From Thiomonas sp. (lineage in GTDB: Bacteria > Pseudomonadota > Gammaproteobacteria > Burkholderiales > Burkholderiaceae_C), in assembly GCA_028706735.1 (NCBI GenBank), contig JAQTVS010000014.1, forward strand, positions 1-18,799: a DNA stretch of 18,799 bases. Reading direction: 5' to 3'. Position numbers and translations under genes: made by a program. Of this stretch, positions 8,785 to 14,858 are shown one piece after another. The notes beneath the pieces are model-generated. The model did not search any database. It was not told the origin of the DNA and worked only from the letters and a program-made list of their open reading frames with translations. Numbering within the stretch: the first letter of the stretch is position 1; the number at the start of each line of letters is the position of its first letter.

Positions 8785-9186
8785 TCAGACAGCCTGCAGC
8801 ACGCGCTGCAGGGCATCGCGCGCAAGGCCCAGATCCTGCATGTCGGGTTCTGTCGCTGTCACTTGGGTCAGGCAGGCCTCGACCACATCGAGTTGGTTGT
8901 CACGGGCAAAGTTGAGCAGGAAGTCGAACGCCATTGGCTCGATGTCGCGCAGTGACTCGCTCACCACCAGGCAGCGCACCCCCTCGACCATGGTGGGAAC
9001 GCAGTAGGGCGAGTAGCCGAGATGGGCTTCTTTGCGGCACAGGCCGACGGGGCGGAAGCGGGCCATCAGACCGGCAAGACGCTCGGCCCAGTCGCTCGGG
9101 CGGAAGGTGCGGCCGTCTGCGGTGATGCCGCGGATGAAAATTTCTCGGGGTTTGACAAGTTGCAGGGAGTGAGGGAAGGCGCTCAT
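8785..9186 (-). CDS. DUF3579 family protein
   Basis: This 133-residue protein resembles the DUF3579 family of Betaproteobacteria, whose function is unknown. Recognisable stretches are REIFIRGITADGRTFRPSDW, AERLAG, GYSPYC and PMAFDFLLNFARDNQLDVVE. It is soluble, with no signal or membrane segment. ATG 9186 is preferred because an AAGGA sequence lies just upstream and the family N-terminus begins there; the frame is open a little further. It is divergent from argD across a 236-bp control region. As I recall, DUF3579 is often near the arginine genes argF/argD in related genera, so the placement is typical. Confidence 0.8.
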   Translation of the reverse strand: MSAFPHSLQLVKPREIFIRGITADGRTFRPSDWAERLAGLMARFRPVGLCRKEAHLGYSPYCVPTMVEGVRCLVVSESLRDIEPMAFDFLLNFARDNQLDVVEACLTQVTATEPDMQDLGLARDALQRVLQAV

Positions 9187-9250
9187 GGCTGTAATCCTTG
9201 AAGAGGCAGTTTTGCTGCGGTGCCGCAATTATGCTGCAGCGCAGTATTAC

Positions 9251-9262
9251 CGGGTTAACCCG
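9251..9262. promoter_or_regulatory. 12-bp perfect palindrome between DUF3579 and argD
   Basis: The sequence CGGGTTAACCCG is a perfect palindrome in the divergent control region, about 75 bp upstream of the argD -10 element and 65 bp upstream of the DUF3579 start. It could be an operator. It does not resemble the E. coli ArgR box, so no regulator is assigned. Confidence 0.35.
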
Positions 9263-9336
9263 AAGGGTGATTCTGTGTTGCAGTTGCAACAAATACTCCG
9301 CAGGGTGTGTGCCGATTTTTGTCATCTTCCGCTCTC

Positions 9337-9342
9337 TATAAT
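9337..9342 (+). promoter_or_regulatory. Promoter -10 element for argD-argF
   Basis: A consensus TATAAT lies 81 bp upstream of the chosen argD start. No good -35 hexamer is found at 16-18 bp; the upstream sequence is T-rich. Transcription would begin near 9349 and give a leader of about 74 nt, which contains a possible CCCGGT/ACCGGG stem (9354-9359 with 9388-9393) followed by a T-rich run. Confidence 0.55.
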
Positions 9343-9422
9343 TCGCGGCTGCCCCCGGTGGCGCAGTGCTTTTTTCATGCCTTGCCTACCGGGTTTGCTT
9401 TTTTTGCAAAGGAGAAATGACA

Positions 9423-10610
9423 ATGCCTTCTCATGTGATGCAAACCTATGCACGGTTGCCCATCGCCCTGTCGCATGGCGAGGGGGCCTGGGTGTGGGAC
9501 ACGCAGGGCAAGCGTTACCTTGACGCCTTGTCGGGCATTGCGGTCAATACTCTGGGGCATGCCCATCCGCGGCTGGTGGCGGCGCTCACCGATCAGGTGG
9601 GCAAGCTGATCCACACCTCCAACCTCTATCAAATTCCACTGCAGGAGCAGTTGGCCGACCGGCTATGCGCGCTGGGCGAAATGGACACAGCGTTTTTCTG
9701 CAACTCCGGGCTGGAGGCGAACGAAGCGGCGATCAAGCTGGCGCGCCTGCATGGCCACAAGCGTGGCATCGACCGCCCGGAAATCGTGGTGTTCGAGCGA
9801 GCGTTCCACGGGCGCTCTCTGGCCACGCTGTCGGCCACCGGCAATCCCAAGGTGCAAAAGGGCTTTGAGCCGCTGGTGGAGGGTTTTGTGCGCGTTGCCC
9901 TGAACGACGCCTCAGCCCTGCAGGAGGTCGCCAATACCCACCCGAATGTGGTGGCGGTGTTTGTCGAGGCGATTCAGGGCGAAGGCGGTATCCAACCGGC
10001 GCATGCGGACTTCTTGCATGCGGCGCGCGCGCTGTGCGACCGTCACGGCTGGCTGCTGATGATCGATGAAGTGCAATGCGGCACGGGCCGCACGGGCAAG
10101 TGGTTCGCTCACCAGTGGGCCGGGGTGAAACCCGATGTGATCGCCATGGCCAAGGGACTGGCTTCTGGCGTTCCCATAGGCGCCATCCTGGCGCGCGGCG
10201 CTGCGGCCACCACATTCGGCCCCGGCCAGCACGGCACGACGTTTGGCGGCAATCCGCTGGCTTGTCGCGCGGCGCTGGAAACCCTGGCGGTGATTGAGGA
10301 CGATGCGCTGCTGGTCAACGCTTCAGCGCGTGGCGAGCAGATTCAGCACGCCTTGCGGCATGCGTTCTCCGGCTTGGACGGCGTGGTGGAAGTGCGCGGA
10401 CAGGGTTTGATGATCGGGATTGAACTCGACCGCCCGGCGGGCGATCTGGTTCGCGTGATGCTGGAGCGCGGCGTTCTGCTGAATGTCACGCAGGAGCGCG
10501 TCATCCGCCTGTTGCCGCCGCTGATTTTCACTGCAGACCAGGCCGACGCGCTGGTGCAGGCGCTGGTGCCCGCCGTGCAGGATTTTTTGCAGACCGCCAC
10601 CGCACAATAA
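9423..10610 (+). CDS. argD: Acetylornithine aminotransferase ArgD
   Basis: ArgD is the PLP-dependent aminotransferase that makes N-acetylornithine in arginine synthesis; many members also accept succinyldiaminopimelate in lysine synthesis. The 395-residue product has the class III signatures: YLDALSGIAVNTLGHAHP near the N-terminus, FFCNSGLEANEAAIKLAR, FHGRSLATLSATG, the aspartate motif LMIDEVQCGTGRTG and the PLP-binding Lys244 (IAMAKGLASGVPIG). Length is standard. Two ATGs are in frame. ATG 9423 sits 8 bases after GGAG, whereas ATG 9417 is only 2 bases away, so 9423 is chosen. argF follows 17 bp after its stop, with the same AAAGGAGA plus double-ATG arrangement. Confidence 0.96.
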   Translation: MPSHVMQTYARLPIALSHGEGAWVWDTQGKRYLDALSGIAVNTLGHAHPRLVAALTDQVGKLIHTSNLYQIPLQEQLADRLCALGEMDTAFFCNSGLEANEAAIKLARLHGHKRGIDRPEIVVFERAFHGRSLATLSATGNPKVQKGFEPLVEGFVRVALNDASALQEVANTHPNVVAVFVEAIQGEGGIQPAHADFLHAARALCDRHGWLLMIDEVQCGTGRTGKWFAHQWAGVKPDVIAMAKGLASGVPIGAILARGAAATTFGPGQHGTTFGGNPLACRAALETLAVIEDDALLVNASARGEQIQHALRHAFSGLDGVVEVRGQGLMIGIELDRPAGDLVRVMLERGVLLNVTQERVIRLLPPLIFTADQADALVQALVPAVQDFLQTATAQ

Positions 10611-10627
10611 ACAAAGGAGACATGGCC

Positions 10628-11563
10628 ATGAACACGCCGCCGCGGCATTACCTGCAGTTTTCCGATCTGAGCCGGGAGGAGTACGACTACGTCTTCGCCC
10701 GCGCCGCGCTGATCAAGGCCAAGTTCAAGCGCTATGAGCCGCATCAGCCTTTGGTCGATCGCACCCTGGCAATGATTTTCGAGAAGCACTCCACCCGCAC
10801 CCGGCTAAGCTTCGAGGCCGGCATGCACCAGCTCGGCGGCGCGGCCATCTACATCAATACCCGCGACAGCCAGTTGGGACGCGGCGAGCCCATCGAAGAT
10901 GCGGCGCAGGTGTTCTCGCGCATGGTCGATCTGGTGATGATCCGAACCTACGGCCAGGAGATCGTCGAGCGTTTCGCCGCGCATTCGCGCGTGCCCGTCA
11001 TCAACGGCCTGACCAATGAGTTCCATCCCTGCCAGATCCTGGCCGATGTGATGACCTATATCGAGCATCGCGGCCCGATTCAGGGCAAGACCGTGGCCTG
11101 GATCGGCGATGCCAACAATATGTTCTACACCTGGCTGCAGGCAGCGGAGGTGCTCGGCTTCACCCTGCACTTCGCGGGGCCGAAGGGCTATGGCGTCGAG
11201 AAAGACCGACCCGGCTATCCACTGAGCACTGCGCAGATCGCGCATCTGCGCGAATTCCAGGATCCGCGGCAGGCTTGCGAGGGCGCGCATCTGATTACCA
11301 CCGATGTGTGGACGAGCATGGGTTATGAAGCCGAGAAAGTGGCCCGCGAACATGCCTTCAGCGGCTTCATGGTCGACGCCGACATGATGGCGCGCGCCCA
11401 GGCTGATGCAGTGTTCATGCACTGTTTGCCCGCCCATCGTGGCGAGGAGGTGGCCGCTGAGGTCATCGACGGCCCGCAAAGCGTGGTGTGGGACGAGGCG
11501 GAAAACCGCCTGCACGGACAGAAGGCGCTGATGGAATTCCTGCTGCTCGGCCGGTTGGACTGA
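10628..11563 (+). CDS. argF: Ornithine carbamoyltransferase ArgF
   Basis: ArgF joins carbamoyl phosphate to ornithine to make citrulline. The 311-residue product carries the carbamoyl-phosphate motif STRTR at residues 55-59, HPCQILADVMT, and the ornithine-side FMHCLPAHRGEEV with the catalytic cysteine at residue 266. Length is normal for the anabolic enzyme. ATG 10628 is preferred over ATG 10622 because it sits 8-9 bases after the AAAGGAG ribosome site. It forms an operon with argD. argG does not follow; instead the stop codon directly abuts an inverted-repeat element and mobile-element debris. Confidence 0.97.
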   Translation: MNTPPRHYLQFSDLSREEYDYVFARAALIKAKFKRYEPHQPLVDRTLAMIFEKHSTRTRLSFEAGMHQLGGAAIYINTRDSQLGRGEPIEDAAQVFSRMVDLVMIRTYGQEIVERFAAHSRVPVINGLTNEFHPCQILADVMTYIEHRGPIQGKTVAWIGDANNMFYTWLQAAEVLGFTLHFAGPKGYGVEKDRPGYPLSTAQIAHLREFQDPRQACEGAHLITTDVWTSMGYEAEKVAREHAFSGFMVDADMMARAQADAVFMHCLPAHRGEEVAAEVIDGPQSVVWDEAENRLHGQKALMEFLLLGRLD

Positions 11564-11734
11564 GAGGGTGTGAACAATCCGCCATGCCCGCTGATCGCGC
11601 CCAAATCGCCCCAATCGGCGTTGCGCTCGGTGTTGTCAGTGCGCGCCGTGCCGACGGGCGCGGCTGTGCTTTGCGCCTGGATTGGAACCCTTTGGGCGCG
11701 CTGCTCGGCCACGCCGGATGCATTCACACCCTCT
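11563..11734. repeat. 172-bp MITE-like element with terminal inverted repeats
   Basis: AGAGGGTGTGAA at 11563-11574 recurs exactly in reverse complement at 11723-11734. The match continues imperfectly inward for about 15 more bases on each side (shared ATCCG and GCCG blocks). The 148 bp between contains no convincing gene and is GC-rich with internal partial palindromes. Paired termini around a short non-coding core fit a miniature inverted-repeat transposable element or the two ends of a deleted insertion sequence. The left terminus begins at the last base of the argF stop codon. No clear target-site duplication is visible, so a dispersed genomic repeat that acts as a terminator is an alternative. 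Confidence 0.55.
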
Positions 11735-11778
11735 GAGCGCCCCCAGGGCCGGGCACTCCCCACCCCATCCATCCCCAC

Positions 11779-11810
11779 GAGCGGGGAGGGAGTGCTCACC
11801 CTCCCCGCTC
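11779..11810. repeat. Perfect 12-bp GC-rich hairpin downstream of argF
   Basis: GAGCGGGGAGGG (11779-11790) pairs perfectly with 11799-11810 around an 8-base loop. It lacks a T-run on either strand, so it is not a classic terminator, though it could pause polymerase or protect the 3' end of the argF message. GCACTCCC at 11753-11760 can instead pair with GGGAGTGC at 11788-11795, so two mutually exclusive folds exist. It may be a REP-type dispersed repeat. Confidence 0.6.
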
Positions 11811-11874
11811 TGCCCGACGTCTTCTCAATCGCCTATGCGGCGATGAACCAGCGGAAAGCCCAAATGGGACAACC

Positions 11875-12405
11875 TCGGCTCTTCTCACCTGGAGCACTTG
11901 CAGGGTGTGTCCACGTCGCCGACCGGCAAGTGTCCGATGTAAGGCAGTGCATTGGCGTCCATTCGCGCTCTCTTGTTTTCCCAGGTATTGGCTGAGAGCG
12001 TGCCCTTTTGCTTGGCAAGCTATTCCTCGAAGACTGCTCTGAACGTGCCGTCTCCCTGCCGCGCCGCCTGCTTGTGCGCGGACGGGTCAATGCCGCGAGC
12101 CAGAAGCTGGCGGGCTTCCTCACGGCGCTCATGAGAAAACGCCGGGCCGTCCCAAGTGTTCTCATCCCCCTCGGGGGGGGGCTGACGCGAACGCGGCAGG
12201 TCTGGGGGCGCTCTCGGGCCAGCGACAGGGGGACATCGGGGTATTGCCCCAACGCCAGCAGCATTTCCTTGTTGTCGAATGTGTATTTGAAGCGCTACAG
12301 CAGTGTGCTGGACGTGGAGACCTGCACATACAGGCCGCGCTCGTCATAGATGCGGTATACCTTGTCTTTGGGCTTGAGCGCGCGAACCTTGGTATCGGAG
12401 AGTAT
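11875..12405 (-). pseudogene. Decayed P4-type tyrosine integrase (DUF4102 N-terminal domain)
   Basis: Joined reading frames give a clear P4-family integrase N-terminus: LSDTKVRALKPKDKVYRIYD, RGLYVQVS, RFKYTFDNKE, LLALGQYPDVPLSLARER, then EEARQLLARGIDPSAHKQAA, GTFRAVFEE, LAKQKGTLSANTWENKRARM and ALPYIGHLPVGDV. The family start codon position reads ATA (12403-12405). Two tryptophan codons have become TAG (12295-12297 and 12020-12022). A 76-bp insertion between 7-bp direct repeats shifts the frame near 12130-12206. A further frameshift follows GDV, after which TLQVLQV is readable in another frame. The catalytic domain is gone. The gene lies directly downstream of the tRNA-Thr 3' fragment on the same strand, the usual place for a P4-type integrase, so it marks an older integration event. 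Confidence 0.88.
12124..12213. repeat. 76-bp insertion flanked by 7-bp direct repeats inside the integrase pseudogene
   Basis: GGCGCTC occurs at 12124-12130 and 12207-12213, and the integrase protein homology resumes exactly across these copies. The intervening 76 bp has no counterpart in the family and starts with an inverted repeat, ATGAGAA...TTCTCAT, spanning 12131-12165. This looks like a small palindromic mobile element with a target duplication. Confidence 0.5.
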
Positions 12406-12540
12406 TGGGGTATCGTCCTTGCTGGATGGCGAAACACCCCGCAAGGATACCCTAGAGAACTGCCGGAAGCAGACGGATAACGGCGGAAAGCTGCGGAAAC
12501 AAAAAGCCCCTAAGCGGTTGATTTCTCAGGTACTTTTGAA

Positions 12541-12559
12541 CCGCAGAGGATGCCTGCGG
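12541..12559 (-). other. Hairpin just beyond the tRNA-Thr 3' end
   Basis: CCGCAG (12541-12546) pairs with CTGCGG (12554-12559) 9 bp downstream of the tRNA 3' end on the minus strand. There is only a weak T-containing tail, so it is at most a poor terminator for the original tRNA transcript. Confidence 0.3.
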
Positions 12560-12568
12560 AAAGAATGC

Positions 12569-12616
12569 TGGTGCCGGTGAAAGGAGTCGAACCCTCGACC
12601 TTCGCATTACGAATGC
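12569..12616 (-). other. attachment site: 3' half of tRNA-Thr(CGT)
   Basis: Read on the minus strand, these 48 bases form the 3' half of a tRNA. They comprise the 3' part of the anticodon stem and the loop TTCGTAA (anticodon CGT, Thr), a short variable region, a T-arm with loop TTCGACT, the acceptor strand CACCGGC, discriminator A and an encoded CCA. The match to the bacterial thrW-type tRNA-Thr stops abruptly in the 5' side of the anticodon stem, where AT-rich unrelated sequence takes over. A tRNA 3' half of this length beside a tyrosine recombinase gene is the classic att core. The host flank (argF side) keeps this piece; the intact tRNA should be restored at the far end of the element, beyond the window. 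Confidence 0.85.
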
Positions 12617-12677
12617 TAAATTAAACGCTCTGCAACCAGCATGAATGCTTGATCTGTTAGAATTTAACCCGTCATTT

Positions 12678-12697
12678 GGGGGAATCTAGGGGGAATC
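12678..12697 (+). promoter_or_regulatory. Tandem GGGGGAATC repeat at the integrase ribosome-binding region
   Basis: GGGGGAATC occurs at 12678-12686 and again at 12689-12697, an 11-bp period ending directly at the integrase ATG (12698). The second copy supplies the G-rich ribosome-binding sequence. The repeat may also be a protein-binding site, for example integrase autoregulation; this is inference. A TAGAAT that could be a -10 element lies at 12658-12663. Confidence 0.4.
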
Positions 12698-13747
12698 ATG
12701 GCTTTTTTCGAGCAGCGTAAAAACGGGTGGCGCGCGCAGATTCGGCGGCGCGGCATGCCGTCGATCAGTCGCACGTTTGACCTTAAGGCTGACGCGGAAG
12801 CCTGGGCGCGGGATGTGGAGCGCGAATTGCAGCGCGGCAATGCGAGCGTGCTGCGCGATGACGCGGGCAAGACGCTGTTCCGTGAAGTGCTCGATTTGTA
12901 CGAAGCGGGGCCGCTGCCTGCGCTCAAATCGCCCGGCAAAAACCAGGCGGCGCTGCAAGCCGCGCGGGATCGGTTCGGCCCGCTGTTCCTGTCCAGCATT
13001 CGCGCGTCAGACGTCGGCGTGTGGCGCGATGCGCTGATCGCTGGCGGGCTTGCTTCTGCGACTGCGCTGCGGTACCTGGCTGTGCTGTCCGCTGTGTTTA
13101 GCTTCTGTGAGAAAGATTTGAGCATCGCGCTGCCGTCCGGCAATCCTTGCCGGTCTGTGCGCAAGCCAGCGCCAGCCCGCGCGCGTGCGCGGCGGCTGCG
13201 GCTCGGTGAGATGGACTATCTGCTGCGCGCGGCGCGGCAAGCCCGCTCCCGCATTGGTGGACTGCCGCAAATCATCGCGCTGGCGGTGGAGTCCAGCATG
13301 CGCCTGGGCGAACTGCTCGGGCTGGAATGGTCACGCATAGACCTGCGCGAACGCACTGCGCACCTGGTGGACACCAAGAACGGCGAGAGTCGGACTGTGG
13401 CGCTGTCCAGCGTCGCCGTGGCCACCTTGCAAAGCCTGCCGCGCCGGATTGATGGCAGGGTGTTCGGCTGGGCCGCGTCCGACAGCTTCGAAAAGACATG
13501 GACGCGCTGTAAATCCAGCGCGCGCAAGCTATACGAAGCCGACTGCACCGCGCAAGGGGTCAAGCCAGACCCGGCCTTCCTGGCCGATCTGCGCTTCCAT
13601 GACCTGCGCCATGAGGCCACGTCGCGGCTGTTCGAAAAGGGCCTGGGCGTCATGGAAGTGGCCAGCATGACGGGACACAAGAGCTTGTCCATGCTCAAGC
13701 GGTACACGCACATCGAGGCGCGCAAGCTGGCGAAGAAGCTCGGTTAG
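12698..13747 (+). CDS. Site-specific tyrosine recombinase/integrase
   Basis: This is a 349-residue phage-type integrase expected to insert and excise the element at tRNA-Thr. The N-terminus (about 1-60: FFEQRKNGWRAQIRRRG, then FDLKADAEAWARDVE) is the arm-binding type. A SAM-like core-binding domain spans about 65-165, and the catalytic domain about 175-345. All catalytic residues are visible: Arg202 (SSMRLGELLGLEW), Lys227 (DTKNGES), His301-x-x-Arg304 (FHDLRHEA), His327 (TGHKS) and the nucleophile Tyr336 (KRYTHIEA). It reads away from the attachment site, with 81 bp between. It is unrelated in N-terminal domain to the decayed P4-type integrase on the other side of the att site. No excisionase gene is seen next to it. 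Confidence 0.95.
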   Translation: MAFFEQRKNGWRAQIRRRGMPSISRTFDLKADAEAWARDVERELQRGNASVLRDDAGKTLFREVLDLYEAGPLPALKSPGKNQAALQAARDRFGPLFLSSIRASDVGVWRDALIAGGLASATALRYLAVLSAVFSFCEKDLSIALPSGNPCRSVRKPAPARARARRLRLGEMDYLLRAARQARSRIGGLPQIIALAVESSMRLGELLGLEWSRIDLRERTAHLVDTKNGESRTVALSSVAVATLQSLPRRIDGRVFGWAASDSFEKTWTRCKSSARKLYEADCTAQGVKPDPAFLADLRFHDLRHEATSRLFEKGLGVMEVASMTGHKSLSMLKRYTHIEARKLAKKLG

Positions 13748-13754
13748 ATTTGAT

Positions 13755-13763
13755 TGCTATACT
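13755..13763 (+). promoter_or_regulatory. Extended -10 promoter before the small protein/DUF2335 pair
   Basis: TGCTATACT matches an extended -10 (TG-n-TATAAT with one change); no -35 is evident. Transcription would start near 13770, only a few bases before the ATG at 13773, and no Shine-Dalgarno sequence precedes that ATG. The message would be leaderless or nearly so. Confidence 0.45.
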
Positions 13764-13772
13764 TAAAAAATC

Positions 13773-14054
13773 ATGTATCTATTGAATCTTTCAGACTTGC
13801 CTCGGCAGTCATTCATGCACGGCTTTTGGAAGGGCCTTGCTGCGCCGATCATGATCTTCTCGGATTGGAGAGCGCCGGAACTGCCTACCATCCCTGCAGT
13901 TGAAGCCCCGCGCGCCGTCCCTACACAACAAGTCCTCGCTGCGGATTGGCATCGCATCGGCACGGACCTCGCTAACGTCGTCTCTGCTCATGGCAACGCC
14001 CAACAAACAACAAGGCCAAGTAGCGCCTCAAAGCGCCACCGCAAGCGCCGTTAA
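13773..14054 (+). CDS. Small hypothetical protein (FMHGFWKG motif) upstream of DUF2335
   Basis: This encodes 93 residues. The N-terminal third is hydrophobic and aromatic (LPRQSFMHGFWKGLAAPIMIF), followed by a Pro-rich linker (APELPTIPAVEAPRAVP), a short helical stretch (LAADWHRIGTDLANVV) and a very basic tail (KRHRKRR). I do not recognise a named family. It looks real rather than a shadow: its features are protein-like, it sits behind an extended -10 promoter, and it overlaps the DUF2335 gene by 65 bp in another frame, which suggests translational coupling. A membrane- or nucleic-acid-associated partner of the DUF2335 protein is possible but unproven. Translation could alternatively begin at ATG 13815. 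Confidence 0.65.
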   Translation: MYLLNLSDLPRQSFMHGFWKGLAAPIMIFSDWRAPELPTIPAVEAPRAVPTQQVLAADWHRIGTDLANVVSAHGNAQQTTRPSSASKRHRKRR

Positions 14055-14508
14055 ATCTGCCTTTCCTCCGCACCCACCCTCCTTTGGGCCGATTGCGCAG
14101 GTCCAAGTTCAGTCGCAGGTCTATTCTGGCCCGATTCCCCATCCTGACATACTCCAAAAACTGGATACGCTCGTCCCTGGAACGGCGCCCCGAATGATTC
14201 AATGGGTCGAAGACGAATCCATTCATCGCCGCACGATGGAATCCCAAGCCTTGGAAGCCAATATTGAGGCGCAGAGTAGGCAGCTTGACATCGCGGACAG
14301 CCAAAACAAAGCGGTGTTCCGCAGCGATTTTTGGGGGCAAGTCTTTGGCTTTGTGATTGCTGCGGCCTGCATCATTGGCTCGGTTTACCTTGCGAAGATT
14401 GGCAACAACGTTGCAGCCGGTTTTCTTGCTGCGATGCCTACCGCTGCAGTAATTCGGGCATTTTTCGTGCGCCGCGTGCCGAACGTACCGGACGATAAAA
14501 AAGGATAG
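13990..14508 (+). CDS. DUF2335 family membrane protein
   Basis: This 172-residue protein fits the DUF2335 family. A Pro/Gln-rich N-terminus (1-50) is followed by the conserved soluble part HPDILQKLDTLVPGTAPRMI (51-70), which continues with a charged stretch, HRRTMESQALEANIEAQSRQ (79-98) and RSDFWGQVFGF. The C-terminus has two closely spaced hydrophobic segments (about 117-136 and 141-160) and a basic tail. The family is widespread on mobile elements and its function is unknown; two C-terminal helices behind a cytosolic region would suit a membrane effector, which is inference only. ATG 13990 gives the family N-terminus; the open frame extends upstream but overlaps the small protein gene. It lies between the integrase and a restriction-modification pair. 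Confidence 0.82.
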   Translation: MATPNKQQGQVAPQSATASAVKSAFPPHPPSFGPIAQVQVQSQVYSGPIPHPDILQKLDTLVPGTAPRMIQWVEDESIHRRTMESQALEANIEAQSRQLDIADSQNKAVFRSDFWGQVFGFVIAAACIIGSVYLAKIGNNVAAGFLAAMPTAAVIRAFFVRRVPNVPDDKKG

Positions 14509-14766
14509 TCACGCCAGTAGCCACCCCTTCGGGGCCAGGGTGGGGTGTTTGAAGCCCTCTGCCCAGTGATGGCACCCAGCAGAGCGAACAAAGCCACGTC
14601 GAGAGGTCAGTCCCCTGATGCGCAGCAGATCGCCCCCTTCTTCCTGATGGCGAGCCAGTCCAGCAGCCGCGCCAGGGCACTCAGCAGTGCCCATGGGTCC
14701 TGCGAAGGCTCCGACAGGCGCAAGACCCAGCGCGGCGAAAGCCAGCGCGTGGATTGAGTAGCTCAC
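14509..14766 (-). CDS. Doubtful 85-residue ORF in the gap before the methyltransferase
   Basis: The 335-bp gap between the DUF2335 gene and the methyltransferase gene holds one minus-strand frame that starts like a secreted protein: a hydrophobic stretch with AFAALGLAPVGAFAGP resembling a signal peptide. The rest is Arg/Gly/His-rich with no recognisable fold, and ends in sequence typical of non-coding GC-rich repeats. There is no good ribosome site. It may be a decayed gene fragment or chance. Confidence 0.25.
   Translation of the reverse strand: MSYSIHALAFAALGLAPVGAFAGPMGTAECPGAAAGLARHQEEGGDLLRIRGLTSRRGFVRSAGCHHWAEGFKHPTLAPKGWLLA
14521..14543 (+). terminator. Possible terminator after the DUF2335 gene
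   Basis: CCACCC (14521-14526) pairs with GGGTGG (14538-14543) around an inner CCCC-TTC-GGGG stem option, 12 bp after the stop, and is followed by a weak GTTT tail. The T-run is poor, so this is a tentative terminator. Confidence 0.4.
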
Positions 14767-14858
14767 CCACTCATCTTTGAGAAAAACCGGAAAACTTGCG
14801 CTAAAGCTGGTGTGCCATTAGCCCCTAAAATCCGCAAATACTCGTGAAGACACTCGGC

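Noticed and set aside
8553..9007. Plus-strand open frames across 8553-9007 as genes
   Set aside because: They are low-complexity, lack ribosome sites and overlap the structured RNA candidate and the DUF3579 gene.
11563..11810. CRISPR array
   Set aside because: The repeats are inverted pairs, not regularly spaced direct repeats, and no cas genes are present.
11833..12437. The two overlapping minus-strand open frames (143 and 91 codons) as separate genes
   Set aside because: Only fragments of them match a protein: joined across stops and shifts they are one decayed P4-type integrase.
12569..12616. A functional tRNA-Thr gene
   Set aside because: Only the 3' half is present; the D-arm and 5' acceptor strand are absent. 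GCTCTGCAACCAGC further on is only a faint resemblance to a D-arm.
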